A stretch of DNA of 37,375 bases, from the IMG/VR virus record IMGVR_UViG_3300044539_000060, positions 1-37,375 of that record. One strand, given 5' to 3'. This DNA is from a virus. The notes below the pieces were generated by a model, which did no database searches, was not told where the DNA came from, and saw only the letters and a list, made by a program, of their open reading frames with translations. Positions 1 through 7,764 of the stretch are shown in pieces (position 1 is the stretch's first letter; every line of letters begins with the position of its first letter). The translations under genes were made by a program, and so were the position numbers.

Positions 1-1063
1 CCAAACAGTCACCGCAGCACAAGCAGTTAGTACTATGTTATCTCAACCTTTAGGTGGCGTGAGTATGTTTCTTGAGCCGATCTATGTGAATCCAGGCGAA
101 TTTATCTCATTATCGGTTAAACATATCGGAACTGTTGGAACAAGTGGAACAATCGCAACAAGTATGCAATACATTTATTCTTGGGAATAATTTAAAACAA
201 TGGCAAAAACTAAAATAGAAGTAGACTTAGTCATCAAAGGTGGCGAAAGTGTTGAGCAGGTAGAACAAAAAACCAAGAGTTTAAAAACTCAACTAAAGGA
301 AATGAAGGCTTTATTAGCTTCAGGGACTTTAGACAATGCTCAATTTAATAAACTATCAAAAGAGGCGGGTGATTTACAAGACAAGATAGGTGACGTAAAT
401 CAACAAGTCAAAAACTTAGCGAGTGACTCTAAAAGTTTAGACGGTATGATATCAATCACGCAAGGTATTGTAGGGGGTTTCGCTGCGGTTGAGGGTATAA
501 CTGCAATGGTCGGTGAGGGGAATGAGGACTTGCAAAAGACAATGGTCAAGCTTCAAGGTGCAATGTCGGCACTTGCAGGGATTCAGGCGGTTGCTAACAC
601 ACTTAATAAAACGAGTGCAGCCTACACTACTGCGAACACCATCGCAACCAATGTAAGCACATTTGCTCAGAAGAGATATGCAGCCGCAGTCGGAACTACA
701 ACGGGTGCAATGAGGTTGTTAAGAATAGCAGGTGCAGCGTTAGGAATTGGTTTAATAATTGGGGCGATTGCTTTACTTGTAGCCAATTTTGACAAGCTTA
801 AAAATGTAGTCGGCAAATTTATCCCAAGTTTAGACACTATTACAAAAGGGTTTAAGGCTGCTTACAATGCAGTGACTGACTTTTTAGGAATCACAAACGA
901 CCAAACGAGAGCGGCTGATAAATTAAAAGAAAGTTCTGATAAACTTTTAAAATCCCAACAAGATGAATTAGAAGTGTTAAAAGCCAGTGGAGCAACTAAA
1001 AGAGAATTATATTTAGCCGAATATGATATGATGGCAACCCGTATTGCTACTTTAGATAAGATG
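1..1063. repeat. Left copy of a 1,063-bp imperfect end repeat
   Basis: Position 1 aligns with 36313 and position 1063 with 37375 without any gap. By hand I count about 4 mismatches in the first 199 bases and about 86 in the following 864, so identity falls from about 98% to about 90% at the start codon of the tape-measure gene. Nearly all coding differences are synonymous. It covers the end of the 487-aa virion protein gene and the first 288 codons of the tape-measure gene. A physical terminal repeat would normally be identical, so this is more likely a circular genome whose overlap came from a second strain, or a true tandem duplication. Confidence 0.95.
2..190 (+). CDS. C-terminal fragment of the 487-aa putative virion protein (5' end cut by the window)
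   Basis: An open frame enters at base 2 and stops at TAA 188-190. Its 62 residues are identical to the last 62 residues of the protein at 35039-36502, ending in QYIYSWE. The DNA differs from the other copy at two silent positions. It is cut by the window edge rather than broken. In the circular reading it is the same gene as 35039-36502, seen in a second haplotype, and it leads into the tape-measure gene at 200. Confidence 0.85.
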   Translation, partial: QTVTAAQAVSTMLSQPLGGVSMFLEPIYVNPGEFISLSVKHIGTVGTSGTIATSMQYIYSWE

Positions 1064-2011
1064 GCAAAACTAAATAAAAAGTATTCAACGGAAGAGGCAG
1101 CCGAAAGAGCAGAGTTAATTCAATCTATAAAAGTTTTAAACGCAGAGTATAGAAAAGAAGAGTCCGATTCAGATAAGCAAAAAGGAAAAGAATCAAAAGA
1201 AGCACAAACAAAAGCTAATGAAGCAGCAAGAGTTAAAAGGGAAGAAGCATTAAAACAAAGAATTAAGCAAGACCAACAAGCTTTAAAAGATAGAGAACAA
1301 AACGCAAAAAATGAAAAGGAACTTATAGAGGGTTTAGAAGAAGATGATAAAGCAGCGGAAGATAAAAAAATAGAAGAGGGGAAAGCCGCAGATGCTTATA
1401 ATCTTCAGGTAAAAATAGATTCATATAAGTTACACAAAGACATAGATGCAAAAGCATTAGAGGATAAAAAATCATACAAAGACCAAATTTTAGCCATTGA
1501 GCAATCTATTGTAGATTCTCAAATAGGGATAGCTCAACAAGCTGGTCAATTCTTAAACCAAGTTGCAGGGGATAATAAAAACATATCTTTAGCAGCATTA
1601 GCAATTGAAAAGGGAGCAGCAATAGCCAGTATAATAATAAATACACAAAGAGAAATAGCAGGTTACTATGTTGCAGCATCGGCAAGGTCAGCCTTAACTG
1701 CAGGGACTACAACTGCATTCGACCAAGCTTTAGCAGCTAAGCAATCTATCTTTGCTAAAGTCAGAGCAGGAATCGGCATAGCAAGTATTGGAGCAGCAGG
1801 TTTAAATGGTGCTAAACAAATATCGGGGGGTGGTGGTTCTGCAGGTGGTGGGGGTGGTGGTTCAATCTCAAGTCAGCCTCCTCGTTTAGATACATTCCAA
1901 AGCAATAGACCTGCGATGAATCCAAATCAAAGAGTTTACGTTTTAGAAAAGGACATCACCGATTCACAAGGTCGAGTAGCCAGGATTAGGCATAACGCAA
2001 CTTTGATTTAA
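200..2011 (+). CDS. Putative tail tape-measure protein
   Basis: A 603-aa protein that probably sets tail length inside the tail tube. Seen: an N-terminal helical/coiled region (residues about 1-75); an Ala/Gly-rich central part with a strong hydrophobic segment near residues 172-198 (LRIAGAALGIGLIIGAIALL); a long charged coiled coil rich in K, E, A and Q (about 320-430); a second Ala-rich helical part (about 440-540); a Gly-rich linker; and a C-terminus with YVLEKDITDSQGRVARIR. This helix-hydrophobic-coiled-coil plan is typical of tape measures. At 603 aa it is short for a long tail. It starts 9 nt after the preceding stop and follows the tail-tip genes in the circular reading. A minor tail or virion protein is the main alternative. 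Confidence 0.72.
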   Translation: MAKTKIEVDLVIKGGESVEQVEQKTKSLKTQLKEMKALLASGTLDNAQFNKLSKEAGDLQDKIGDVNQQVKNLASDSKSLDGMISITQGIVGGFAAVEGITAMVGEGNEDLQKTMVKLQGAMSALAGIQAVANTLNKTSAAYTTANTIATNVSTFAQKRYAAAVGTTTGAMRLLRIAGAALGIGLIIGAIALLVANFDKLKNVVGKFIPSLDTITKGFKAAYNAVTDFLGITNDQTRAADKLKESSDKLLKSQQDELEVLKASGATKRELYLAEYDMMATRIATLDKMAKLNKKYSTEEAAERAELIQSIKVLNAEYRKEESDSDKQKGKESKEAQTKANEAARVKREEALKQRIKQDQQALKDREQNAKNEKELIEGLEEDDKAAEDKKIEEGKAADAYNLQVKIDSYKLHKDIDAKALEDKKSYKDQILAIEQSIVDSQIGIAQQAGQFLNQVAGDNKNISLAALAIEKGAAIASIIINTQREIAGYYVAASARSALTAGTTTAFDQALAAKQSIFAKVRAGIGIASIGAAGLNGAKQISGGGGSAGGGGGGSISSQPPRLDTFQSNRPAMNPNQRVYVLEKDITDSQGRVARIRHNATLI

Positions 2012-2018
2012 GTCTATA

Positions 2019-2049
2019 TTGTACATAGTTTAATTATAAATATAATATA
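2019..2049 (+). promoter_or_regulatory. Candidate phage late promoter, copy 1 (upstream of the protease)
   Basis: TTGTAC at 2019-2024 and AATATAATATA at 2039-2049, with 14 nt between TGTAC and the A/T element, and the ATG exactly 4 nt downstream at 2054. The same arrangement occurs before 4785 and 30420. It reads like a -35/-10 pair (TTGTAC, N16, TATAAT) and not like the host TAnnTTTG form. Predicted transcription would begin at or just before the ATG. Promoter function is inferred. Confidence 0.6.
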
Positions 2050-2053
2050 ATCA

Positions 2054-3217
2054 ATGAAGCTACCTTTATATGTTTTGGATATAGACGAGAATCTTGAGGA
2101 TGAAACTTCAGTTTTCGCAGTAGGTCTTGTATTACAACCTGCTATTGAGCGTAATTGGCAGACTTTTTCAGCGCAAGAACCTATAATTGAACACAAATTC
2201 ACTGTTGTAGATGAGGAAAAACGCATTTTAGGTGGCTTTTTAATGGCTGCTGAGCAACCAATTTACCGCAGAGACGAAGACGGAACGGAGTATTATGTGA
2301 AATTTACCGCTGAAAGCATTGCAAGAATCGTTAATAAGTTGGCTAAAAGTGGCAAACCATTGTCTTTTAACCTTAATCACGACGATAATCTACCTGTAAA
2401 AGGAGCTTATTTACTCTCTCATTTTATAATTGATAGCAAATTAGGCATTAAAACGCCTGATGGATTCACCCCTGCACCCGATGGCTCTTGGTTTGGGTAT
2501 GTTAAAATTGAAGACGATGCAGTATGGGACATGGCAAAGAAAGGTGACATCAAAGGTTTTTCAGTTGAGGGTTACTTTAACGATAAGAAAGTAGACGAAG
2601 CCGAGCAAAACGAATACGAAGAATTAAAAAATAAAATAATATCGAATATGGAATTTAATAAATTAAAAAAGGTCTTGGGCGAAGACCTTACTAACCAACT
2701 TAAAAAAGTTTTTAGTGAAGAAACGCCCGTTGTAGAACCTGCGATTGAATTAGCAATGACAAGTTTGTTAGACGGTAGCGCAAGTGTTAAAGGAACTATC
2801 GCAGTAGGCGAAAGTGTAACTTTAATTATGGCTGACGGTAGCGAAGTTGAAGTACCTGACGGTGAACACACTCTTGAAGGTGACATTGTTATCACTGTAA
2901 CGGGTGGAGTTATCGAAGAGGTAAGTACACCTGAAGAAGAAAACCCGTTGAATGACGAAGCAATGATGTCTAAGGTAAACGAAGCATTAGAGGCTCAAGC
3001 AAATGACTTTAACACTCAGATTGCTGAAATCCACTCAAAGTACGCTTCTGAAATTGAAGCATTAAACGCAAAGACAACCGCTTTATTTTCAGCAGTTGGA
3101 ATCCTTGCTAAGACCGAAGAAGCTGAACCCGTTAAGGATGATGCAAAGAGAAAATCAGTAAGCGTTGGTGCTTCTCAATTCTCAAGATTAACTGAAATAT
3201 TAAACAAAATAAAATAA
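2054..3217 (+). CDS. XkdF-like prohead protease fused to a scaffold-like C-terminus
   Basis: A 387-aa protein. Residues about 40-175 resemble the putative phage serine protease XkdF family: a GGFLMAAEQPIYRRDEDG entry motif, LNHDD with candidate catalytic His109, and GFSVEGYF with candidate nucleophile Ser170. Residues about 235-300 form a small beta-type domain (PDGEHTLEGD). The last ~85 residues are acidic, helical and scaffold-like. The gene directly precedes the major capsid gene, as expected for a protease-scaffold. An in-frame ATG at 2648 (Met199) could give a free scaffold protein. It opens a transcription unit behind a candidate late promoter. The protease call is by motif; the scaffold role is inferred. 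Confidence 0.8.
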   Translation: MKLPLYVLDIDENLEDETSVFAVGLVLQPAIERNWQTFSAQEPIIEHKFTVVDEEKRILGGFLMAAEQPIYRRDEDGTEYYVKFTAESIARIVNKLAKSGKPLSFNLNHDDNLPVKGAYLLSHFIIDSKLGIKTPDGFTPAPDGSWFGYVKIEDDAVWDMAKKGDIKGFSVEGYFNDKKVDEAEQNEYEELKNKIISNMEFNKLKKVLGEDLTNQLKKVFSEETPVVEPAIELAMTSLLDGSASVKGTIAVGESVTLIMADGSEVEVPDGEHTLEGDIVITVTGGVIEEVSTPEEENPLNDEAMMSKVNEALEAQANDFNTQIAEIHSKYASEIEALNAKTTALFSAVGILAKTEEAEPVKDDAKRKSVSVGASQFSRLTEILNKIK

Positions 3218-3222
3218 ATAAG

Positions 3223-4185
3223 ATGAAACTTAAAAAATTCGCCTATGACACCACAGGATTACCTGCGGTAGTTAACGACCAATCACTTGAACTATTAATC
3301 CGTTCTTTCTACGAAGGCAAAACGGGAGCAACTTTCGCAAAACAAACGGGTATCAAAAGTACTGCTGATTTGCATTACATCACCACTGAATTGTTCTACC
3401 AAGCTGACACTGCTTGTGCATTTAACGCTTCAGGTAAGACTGGTTTCTCAAAGAGAACTATCACTGTTGGTAAAATCAAAGTGCAACAAGAATTTTGCGC
3501 AAAAGAACTTGAAGGATTTTGGACTGAAAGAGCATTGCGCCCAGGCACTATGTATGACTACATTGCATTCGAAGCTGACTTTACAAACTTCTTAGTAGGT
3601 TTGTTGACCGAAGCAAAAGAAACTGCATTGTGGCAATCTGCAATCGGTGGTTCAGGTGGTTCTAATTTGACTCAATTTGATGGTTTCAACAAAATCATCC
3701 TTGATGCAAGTGCTACTACTATCAACGGAAACCCAAGCGGTATCACTACTGGAACGGGCATCACTTCTGCAAACGTAGTATCTATATTTGACGGAATATG
3801 GGCGTTGCTTCCTGCTAAATTGAAAGGTAAGGCTGATTTGCAATTCATGTGTGGTAGCGATATTTTCGACAAATTAATCCTTGCATTGAAAGCTGCTAAT
3901 TTATTCCACTATGATGGTGTAAATGGTTCTGCTTACCAAAGCCAAGAGTTGATTTTGCCAGGCACTGGAATCAAGGTAGTTGCTTTCTTCGGATTAGACG
4001 GAACAAATAGAATCCATTTAGGTAGAACTTCTAACTTCATTATCGGTACTGACTTGGAAAGCGATGAGGATATGTTCAACATCAGAGAAAACCCTATCAG
4101 TTTGACTATGATGCTTGATATCCATTTCAAGGTTGGTACTCAAGTGAAATTCCCGAATGAAATCGTAACCTTTAAATTAGTTTAA
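3223..4185 (+). CDS. Major capsid protein
   Basis: A 320-aa protein starting 5 nt after the protease stop. It has the size, position and character expected of a major capsid protein: no signal peptide or membrane segment, mixed alpha/beta, an N-terminal arm (LLIRSFYEGKTGATFAKQTG), and many Gly/Thr/Asp-rich turns such as GITTGTGITSANV. It lies between the protease-scaffold and a tail-tube-like protein. An HK97-type fold is expected from this context but I cannot show it from sequence alone. Confidence 0.8.
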   Translation: MKLKKFAYDTTGLPAVVNDQSLELLIRSFYEGKTGATFAKQTGIKSTADLHYITTELFYQADTACAFNASGKTGFSKRTITVGKIKVQQEFCAKELEGFWTERALRPGTMYDYIAFEADFTNFLVGLLTEAKETALWQSAIGGSGGSNLTQFDGFNKIILDASATTINGNPSGITTGTGITSANVVSIFDGIWALLPAKLKGKADLQFMCGSDIFDKLILALKAANLFHYDGVNGSAYQSQELILPGTGIKVVAFFGLDGTNRIHLGRTSNFIIGTDLESDEDMFNIRENPISLTMMLDIHFKVGTQVKFPNEIVTFKLV

Positions 4186-4187
4186 TT

Positions 4188-4703
4188 ATGGCTTGTTTAC
4201 TATCAACTGGATTTACCCTTGACTGTCGTGATAGTATCGGGGGCGTAGACGAAGTTTACATTGGAGAATTAGAGTATCTTAATACTACTACTTTCACAAC
4301 TTCAGCAGGTTTAGTTTCAGCAATGGCAATGACGGGTGGCAAAAAGTTCTATAAATATGAACTTCGCAGAAACACGGCAGAGGCTAAAGCAGACAACGCA
4401 GGTGAGGTTACAAGTGGAAGTGGTTACATCATGCAGTCAGTTGAGTTTCAACTCGATCGTTTTGATGTTGCTAAACGTAACGAAATAAGAGTACTTGCTC
4501 AGAAGCCTTTAATGTTTATCGTTAAAGACAAGAACGGTTTGTTTAGTTTGTTCGGTTCTGAGAATGGTTTAGACCTTTCAACGGGAACTGCGGGAACGGG
4601 CAAAGGTGCAAGTGACTTAAACGGTTTTGTTTTGACATTTACTGGAGAAGAGAAGACTTATCCTTATGGAATCTCTCAAGCTATTGTTACTACATTAATC
4701 TAA
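4188..4703 (+). CDS. Putative major tail tube protein
   Basis: A 171-aa, beta-rich protein that starts 2 nt after the capsid stop and ends the capsid transcription unit at a strong terminator. The N-terminus (CLLSTGFTLDCRDSIGGVDEVYIG) and the Gly/Thr-rich C-terminus with LNGFVLTFTGEEKTYPYG fit small tail-tube proteins of phages with this layout. An adjacent head-decoration role is a weaker alternative. The two Cys at positions 3 and 13 are notable in an otherwise Cys-free protein. Confidence 0.6.
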   Translation: MACLLSTGFTLDCRDSIGGVDEVYIGELEYLNTTTFTTSAGLVSAMAMTGGKKFYKYELRRNTAEAKADNAGEVTSGSGYIMQSVEFQLDRFDVAKRNEIRVLAQKPLMFIVKDKNGLFSLFGSENGLDLSTGTAGTGKGASDLNGFVLTFTGEEKTYPYGISQAIVTTLI

Positions 4704-4719
4704 TAAATTATAATTAAAT

Positions 4720-4751
4720 AAAGGGAGGCTTAACGGCTTCCCTTTTTTTTT
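4720..4751 (+). terminator. Rho-independent terminator after the capsid/tail-tube unit
   Basis: GGGAGGC (4723-4729) pairs with GGCTTCCC (4735-4742, one G-T wobble) around a short loop, followed by nine T (4743-4751). It separates the tail-tube gene from the next late promoter, whose TGTAC element begins on the last T of this terminator. Confidence 0.9.
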
Positions 4752-4780
4752 GTACTTAAGTGACTTTTTAATATAATATA
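4750..4780 (+). promoter_or_regulatory. Candidate phage late promoter, copy 2 (upstream of the portal unit)
   Basis: TTGTAC at 4750-4755 and AATATAATATA at 4770-4780, with the same 14-nt spacer and 4-nt gap to the ATG at 4785 as the copies before 2054 and 30420. It follows the terminator directly, so it restarts transcription for the portal-to-lysis block. Confidence 0.65.
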
Positions 4781-4784
4781 AGTA

Positions 4785-5177
4785 ATGATAAGACTTAATC
4801 TTGGAAGTAACGTTGTGGTATTGACTTTGTCTGAAAAGATAACGATATCAAGTCCTAACTTCTTGTTTGAATTTATTAATAATCAAACGCAAATAAAGTA
4901 CTATTGTATATCAAGTGATTTAAGCCTATATCCCGAAAGATATAATAAGTTTACAATAATAGTAAAGACTACAACCCCAAGTCCATTAGTAGGCGAAATT
5001 CAGATACCTTTAGGAGATGAATACACCTATAATGTTTACGAGCAAGTGAGTTCAACTAATTTAGTGCCTACTGGTTTAAATGTGGTTGAAAATGGACTAA
5101 TGACCTATGATAAAGTAATAACCTCAAGAGTAGAACAAGAATCTACCTTAACACGCAAAGCATATGAGCCAAACTAA
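4785..5177 (+). CDS. Unknown virion-block protein (130 aa)
   Basis: First gene of the unit behind late promoter copy 2, overlapping the portal gene by 14 nt. The protein is beta-rich, with no Cys cluster or membrane segment. It has an N-terminal MIRLNLGSNVVVLTLSEK, a central RYNKFTIIV, and GDEYTYNVYEQ. I associate this kind of sequence with a recurrent but uncharacterised gene in Bacteroidota phage structural modules. A head or neck role follows only from its tight coupling to the portal. Confidence 0.7.
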   Translation: MIRLNLGSNVVVLTLSEKITISSPNFLFEFINNQTQIKYYCISSDLSLYPERYNKFTIIVKTTTPSPLVGEIQIPLGDEYTYNVYEQVSSTNLVPTGLNVVENGLMTYDKVITSRVEQESTLTRKAYEPN

Positions 5178-7134
5178 AAATTATTCATTCAGTAAGTTTC
5201 CACTTTATGCGAATGAAACACCCATATTTCGCAGACAACCTAATATGTTGTATGTGCCTTATGGTAAAAATAACGATTACTCAGATTATCTTAGTTATCT
5301 TTATAACAATTCAGGAATACACGGAGCAATCATAAAAGGTAAGGCAACTTATATTTACGGTAAAGGTTTTAAAATTAAAGCCGATTGGAACGGTGACAAA
5401 GTCGCTTTAGAAAAAACTTTAAACTCAATTAACAATTCTCAAACTGCGGATGAGTTAGCGAGAAAGAAAATCTTTGAACGTACTTTATACGGTGGATGTG
5501 CTTATCTTATTGAATGGGATGTTTTTGGTGCAATCAAAAGTGTAAAGCTACAACCGTTTAACACAATTAGAACCAACGTTGACAAGTCAGAATTTTATAT
5601 CTCTAAAGAATGGACAAGAGAACAAAGTACAAACGCTAAATGGAAACGCTCAAACGGTAAACTTCCCGAAGATACGGTCACTTTACCTGCATTCGACCCT
5701 TTAAAAAGACAAGGGAAACAAATCCTTTATTTAATAGACGATAACCCTGCGAGTGACATATACCCTTTGCCTGAGTACAATAGTGGCGCAACGCCTATTG
5801 AAACGGACATTGAGTGTAACTTCTTTCAATTAAACAATGTTAAGACGGGATTTAGTGCGGGAACAATGGTTACTTTCTTTAATGGAACGGCTATTAATGA
5901 CGAAGAACAAGTAGAGATTGAACACGCATTTAAAAGTAAGGCTTCGGGAACGGATAATGCAGGTGAGATTCTTTTAAACTTCCAAAACCCAAATACTACA
6001 CCTCCTGAAATTAGTCCTTTGCGTTCTAATGACCTCGATAAACAATACGAACAACTAAGCAAGGACACAATAAATAAGATACTTTATTCTCATCGAGTTT
6101 CTAACGGTTTACTTTTTGGGATAAAAACACCTGGCGAATTGGGTGGCGGGAGGTCTGAGTTTGATTTGTCTTGGGAACACTTTTCTAATACCTATGTAAA
6201 GCCTAAACAACAAGAAGAGGAGGAGGATATGAATTATATTCTTAGTCTTTATGGATTTATCGGTAACCCAGTTGAATTAACAACACTTGACCCTATCGGT
6301 ATAGAGTTGACAAGTGAAGTAATTAGTAGAACAATAGATGCGGATTCATTCGCTGACATGGTTTATGAAAGATTAGGAATTGAGAAACCGAACCTTGTAA
6401 AGAAGGATGACATCTTAACTATTATCAATTCAAATCCTATTATTGCTCCTAAGATTCTTGAAAGTTTAACTACGAACGAAATTAGAAGTTTTATAAATTT
6501 ACCTGCGATTGTCGGAGGCGATGTTTTAAAGTCAAGTTTTGAAACGCAAGAAGATTTTATACTTAATGAGTTTTTGAAAATAGGCGAATCGGCTGAAAAT
6601 TACGAGATAGTAAAATCTTGTTTTGTTTATTCGGATTCGGATAAGTTTGCAAAAGAAGACGATCAAAAATTATTAGATGAAATAAAAAAGGGCAAGAGTT
6701 ACAAGATTAGCGACCTTGCAAAAAAATTAAAGATTTCAGAAAGTGAACTTTACAAATCTTTAGAACGATTAAATAAGGCAAACATTCTACAAGTAAAATA
6801 CACTGAGGTTAAAGGCGAAATAAGCATCATTCCCGAAGAGATTCAAGAACCCCCAAGCCAAGAGGTCGGCTTAGAAACTAAATGGCGTTACACTACAAAT
6901 TTAGAACCTCCTATTATTGATGGGACAAGGGAGTTTTGTCGTAAAATGTTAGGAGCAAATAAATTGTATTCAAGAGCAGAAATAGATAATTTACAAAACG
7001 ATGCAAGTACAAAGGGTTATAATGATGACGTATTCAAGTATAAGGGTGGATGGCAAACAATCAAAGGAACAGTCACTCATATACCAAGTTGTAGACATTT
7101 CTTTGAGTCAGTGTTAGTAAGAAAGAAAAAATAA
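5164..7134 (+). CDS. Portal protein with C-terminal winged-helix-like and MuF-like extension
   Basis: A 656-aa protein. Residues about 1-410 look like a phage portal: an N-terminal YVPYGKNNDYSDYLSYLYNNS, IIKGKATYIYGKGF, a long middle, and RVSNGLLFGIKTPGELGGGR followed by a helical crown-like part. Residues about 505-560 resemble a winged helix (ISDLAKKLKISESELYKSLE). Residues 573-656 resemble the C-terminal part of Mu gpF-like head-morphogenesis proteins: TREFCRKML, YSRAEID and a final CRHFFES (Cys592 and Cys643/His645 may bind metal). No separate MuF gene is seen. The extension may have absorbed that role, which is inference. It overlaps the upstream gene by 14 nt and lies 2 nt before the connector. 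Confidence 0.85.
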   Translation: MSQTKNYSFSKFPLYANETPIFRRQPNMLYVPYGKNNDYSDYLSYLYNNSGIHGAIIKGKATYIYGKGFKIKADWNGDKVALEKTLNSINNSQTADELARKKIFERTLYGGCAYLIEWDVFGAIKSVKLQPFNTIRTNVDKSEFYISKEWTREQSTNAKWKRSNGKLPEDTVTLPAFDPLKRQGKQILYLIDDNPASDIYPLPEYNSGATPIETDIECNFFQLNNVKTGFSAGTMVTFFNGTAINDEEQVEIEHAFKSKASGTDNAGEILLNFQNPNTTPPEISPLRSNDLDKQYEQLSKDTINKILYSHRVSNGLLFGIKTPGELGGGRSEFDLSWEHFSNTYVKPKQQEEEEDMNYILSLYGFIGNPVELTTLDPIGIELTSEVISRTIDADSFADMVYERLGIEKPNLVKKDDILTIINSNPIIAPKILESLTTNEIRSFINLPAIVGGDVLKSSFETQEDFILNEFLKIGESAENYEIVKSCFVYSDSDKFAKEDDQKLLDEIKKGKSYKISDLAKKLKISESELYKSLERLNKANILQVKYTEVKGEISIIPEEIQEPPSQEVGLETKWRYTTNLEPPIIDGTREFCRKMLGANKLYSRAEIDNLQNDASTKGYNDDVFKYKGGWQTIKGTVTHIPSCRHFFESVLVRKKK

Positions 7135-7136
7135 TC

Positions 7137-7703
7137 ATGAGTTTAAAACCACTTTTCGTAAGCACCGCCACCATTAAAAAATATGGTGTAATTGAGAATA
7201 ATGTAGACGATAAATTAATCGCTCAGACTATTATCATGGTGCAAGATTTACAACTGCAACAAATTTTAGGAAGCGACCTTTACAATGAAATTGCAGACCA
7301 AATCAACGCATCGACTTTAACGGGGTTGAACCAAACCTTGTTAGATGATTATATCAGAGATTTTATTATCAACGCAACCATTGCTGATGGGGCGATAATA
7401 TTCAACTACCGATTCTCAAACAAAGGAGTAGTAACCCAAAATTCAGATAATCAGCAACCAGTAAGCCAAAGAGAATTAGAATTGATAGAACAAAAATGGG
7501 GACGTATGGCTGAGTTTTACGGCAAAAGGTTGTCAGGTTATCTAAGCGAGTTTAACACCTCTTATCCTTTGTGGATGAGTGGCAATAATAACGCTCAAGA
7601 CATTCAATCAAGAGAATTAGGATATAATACGGGAATTTATTTAGGACGCTCAAGAAGAAAAAACAATGAAAGAAAATACTGGCCCTACTGCAAAGATTGC
7701 TAA
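7137..7703 (+). CDS. Head-tail connector/adaptor (gp6-like)
   Basis: A 188-aa, mostly helical protein just after the portal. The N-terminus (STATIKKYGVIENNVDDKLI, then VQDLQLQQILGSDLYNEI) matches the head-tail connector type found in Bacteroidota phages, where helices pack beneath the portal ring. The C-terminus is basic and ends in YWPYCKDC, a possible metal site. Position and size support the call; I have no structural proof. Confidence 0.68.
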   Translation: MSLKPLFVSTATIKKYGVIENNVDDKLIAQTIIMVQDLQLQQILGSDLYNEIADQINASTLTGLNQTLLDDYIRDFIINATIADGAIIFNYRFSNKGVVTQNSDNQQPVSQRELELIEQKWGRMAEFYGKRLSGYLSEFNTSYPLWMSGNNNAQDIQSRELGYNTGIYLGRSRRKNNERKYWPYCKDC

Positions 7704-7764
7704 TAAGAAAATCACTAAAAAGAATCTTCAGAAATTGATGGTTTACATAGAGAAAAAGAAATGA
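7666..7764 (+). CDS. Small basic protein (32 aa), unknown
   Basis: ATG at 7666 lies inside the end of the connector gene (38-nt overlap) and the frame stops at TGA 7762-7764, sharing an ATGA overlap with the next ATG at 7761. The peptide MKENTGPTAKIANKKITKKN is Lys-rich with no membrane segment. The ATGA coupling, which this genome uses often, is the main support. Without this gene a 57-nt stretch would be empty. Confidence 0.5.
   Translation: MKENTGPTAKIANKKITKKNLQKLMVYIEKKK

Noticed and set aside
1-1063. End repeat as a physical direct terminal repeat
   Set aside because: Packaged terminal repeats should be identical; about 8% divergence fits strain variation or duplication better.
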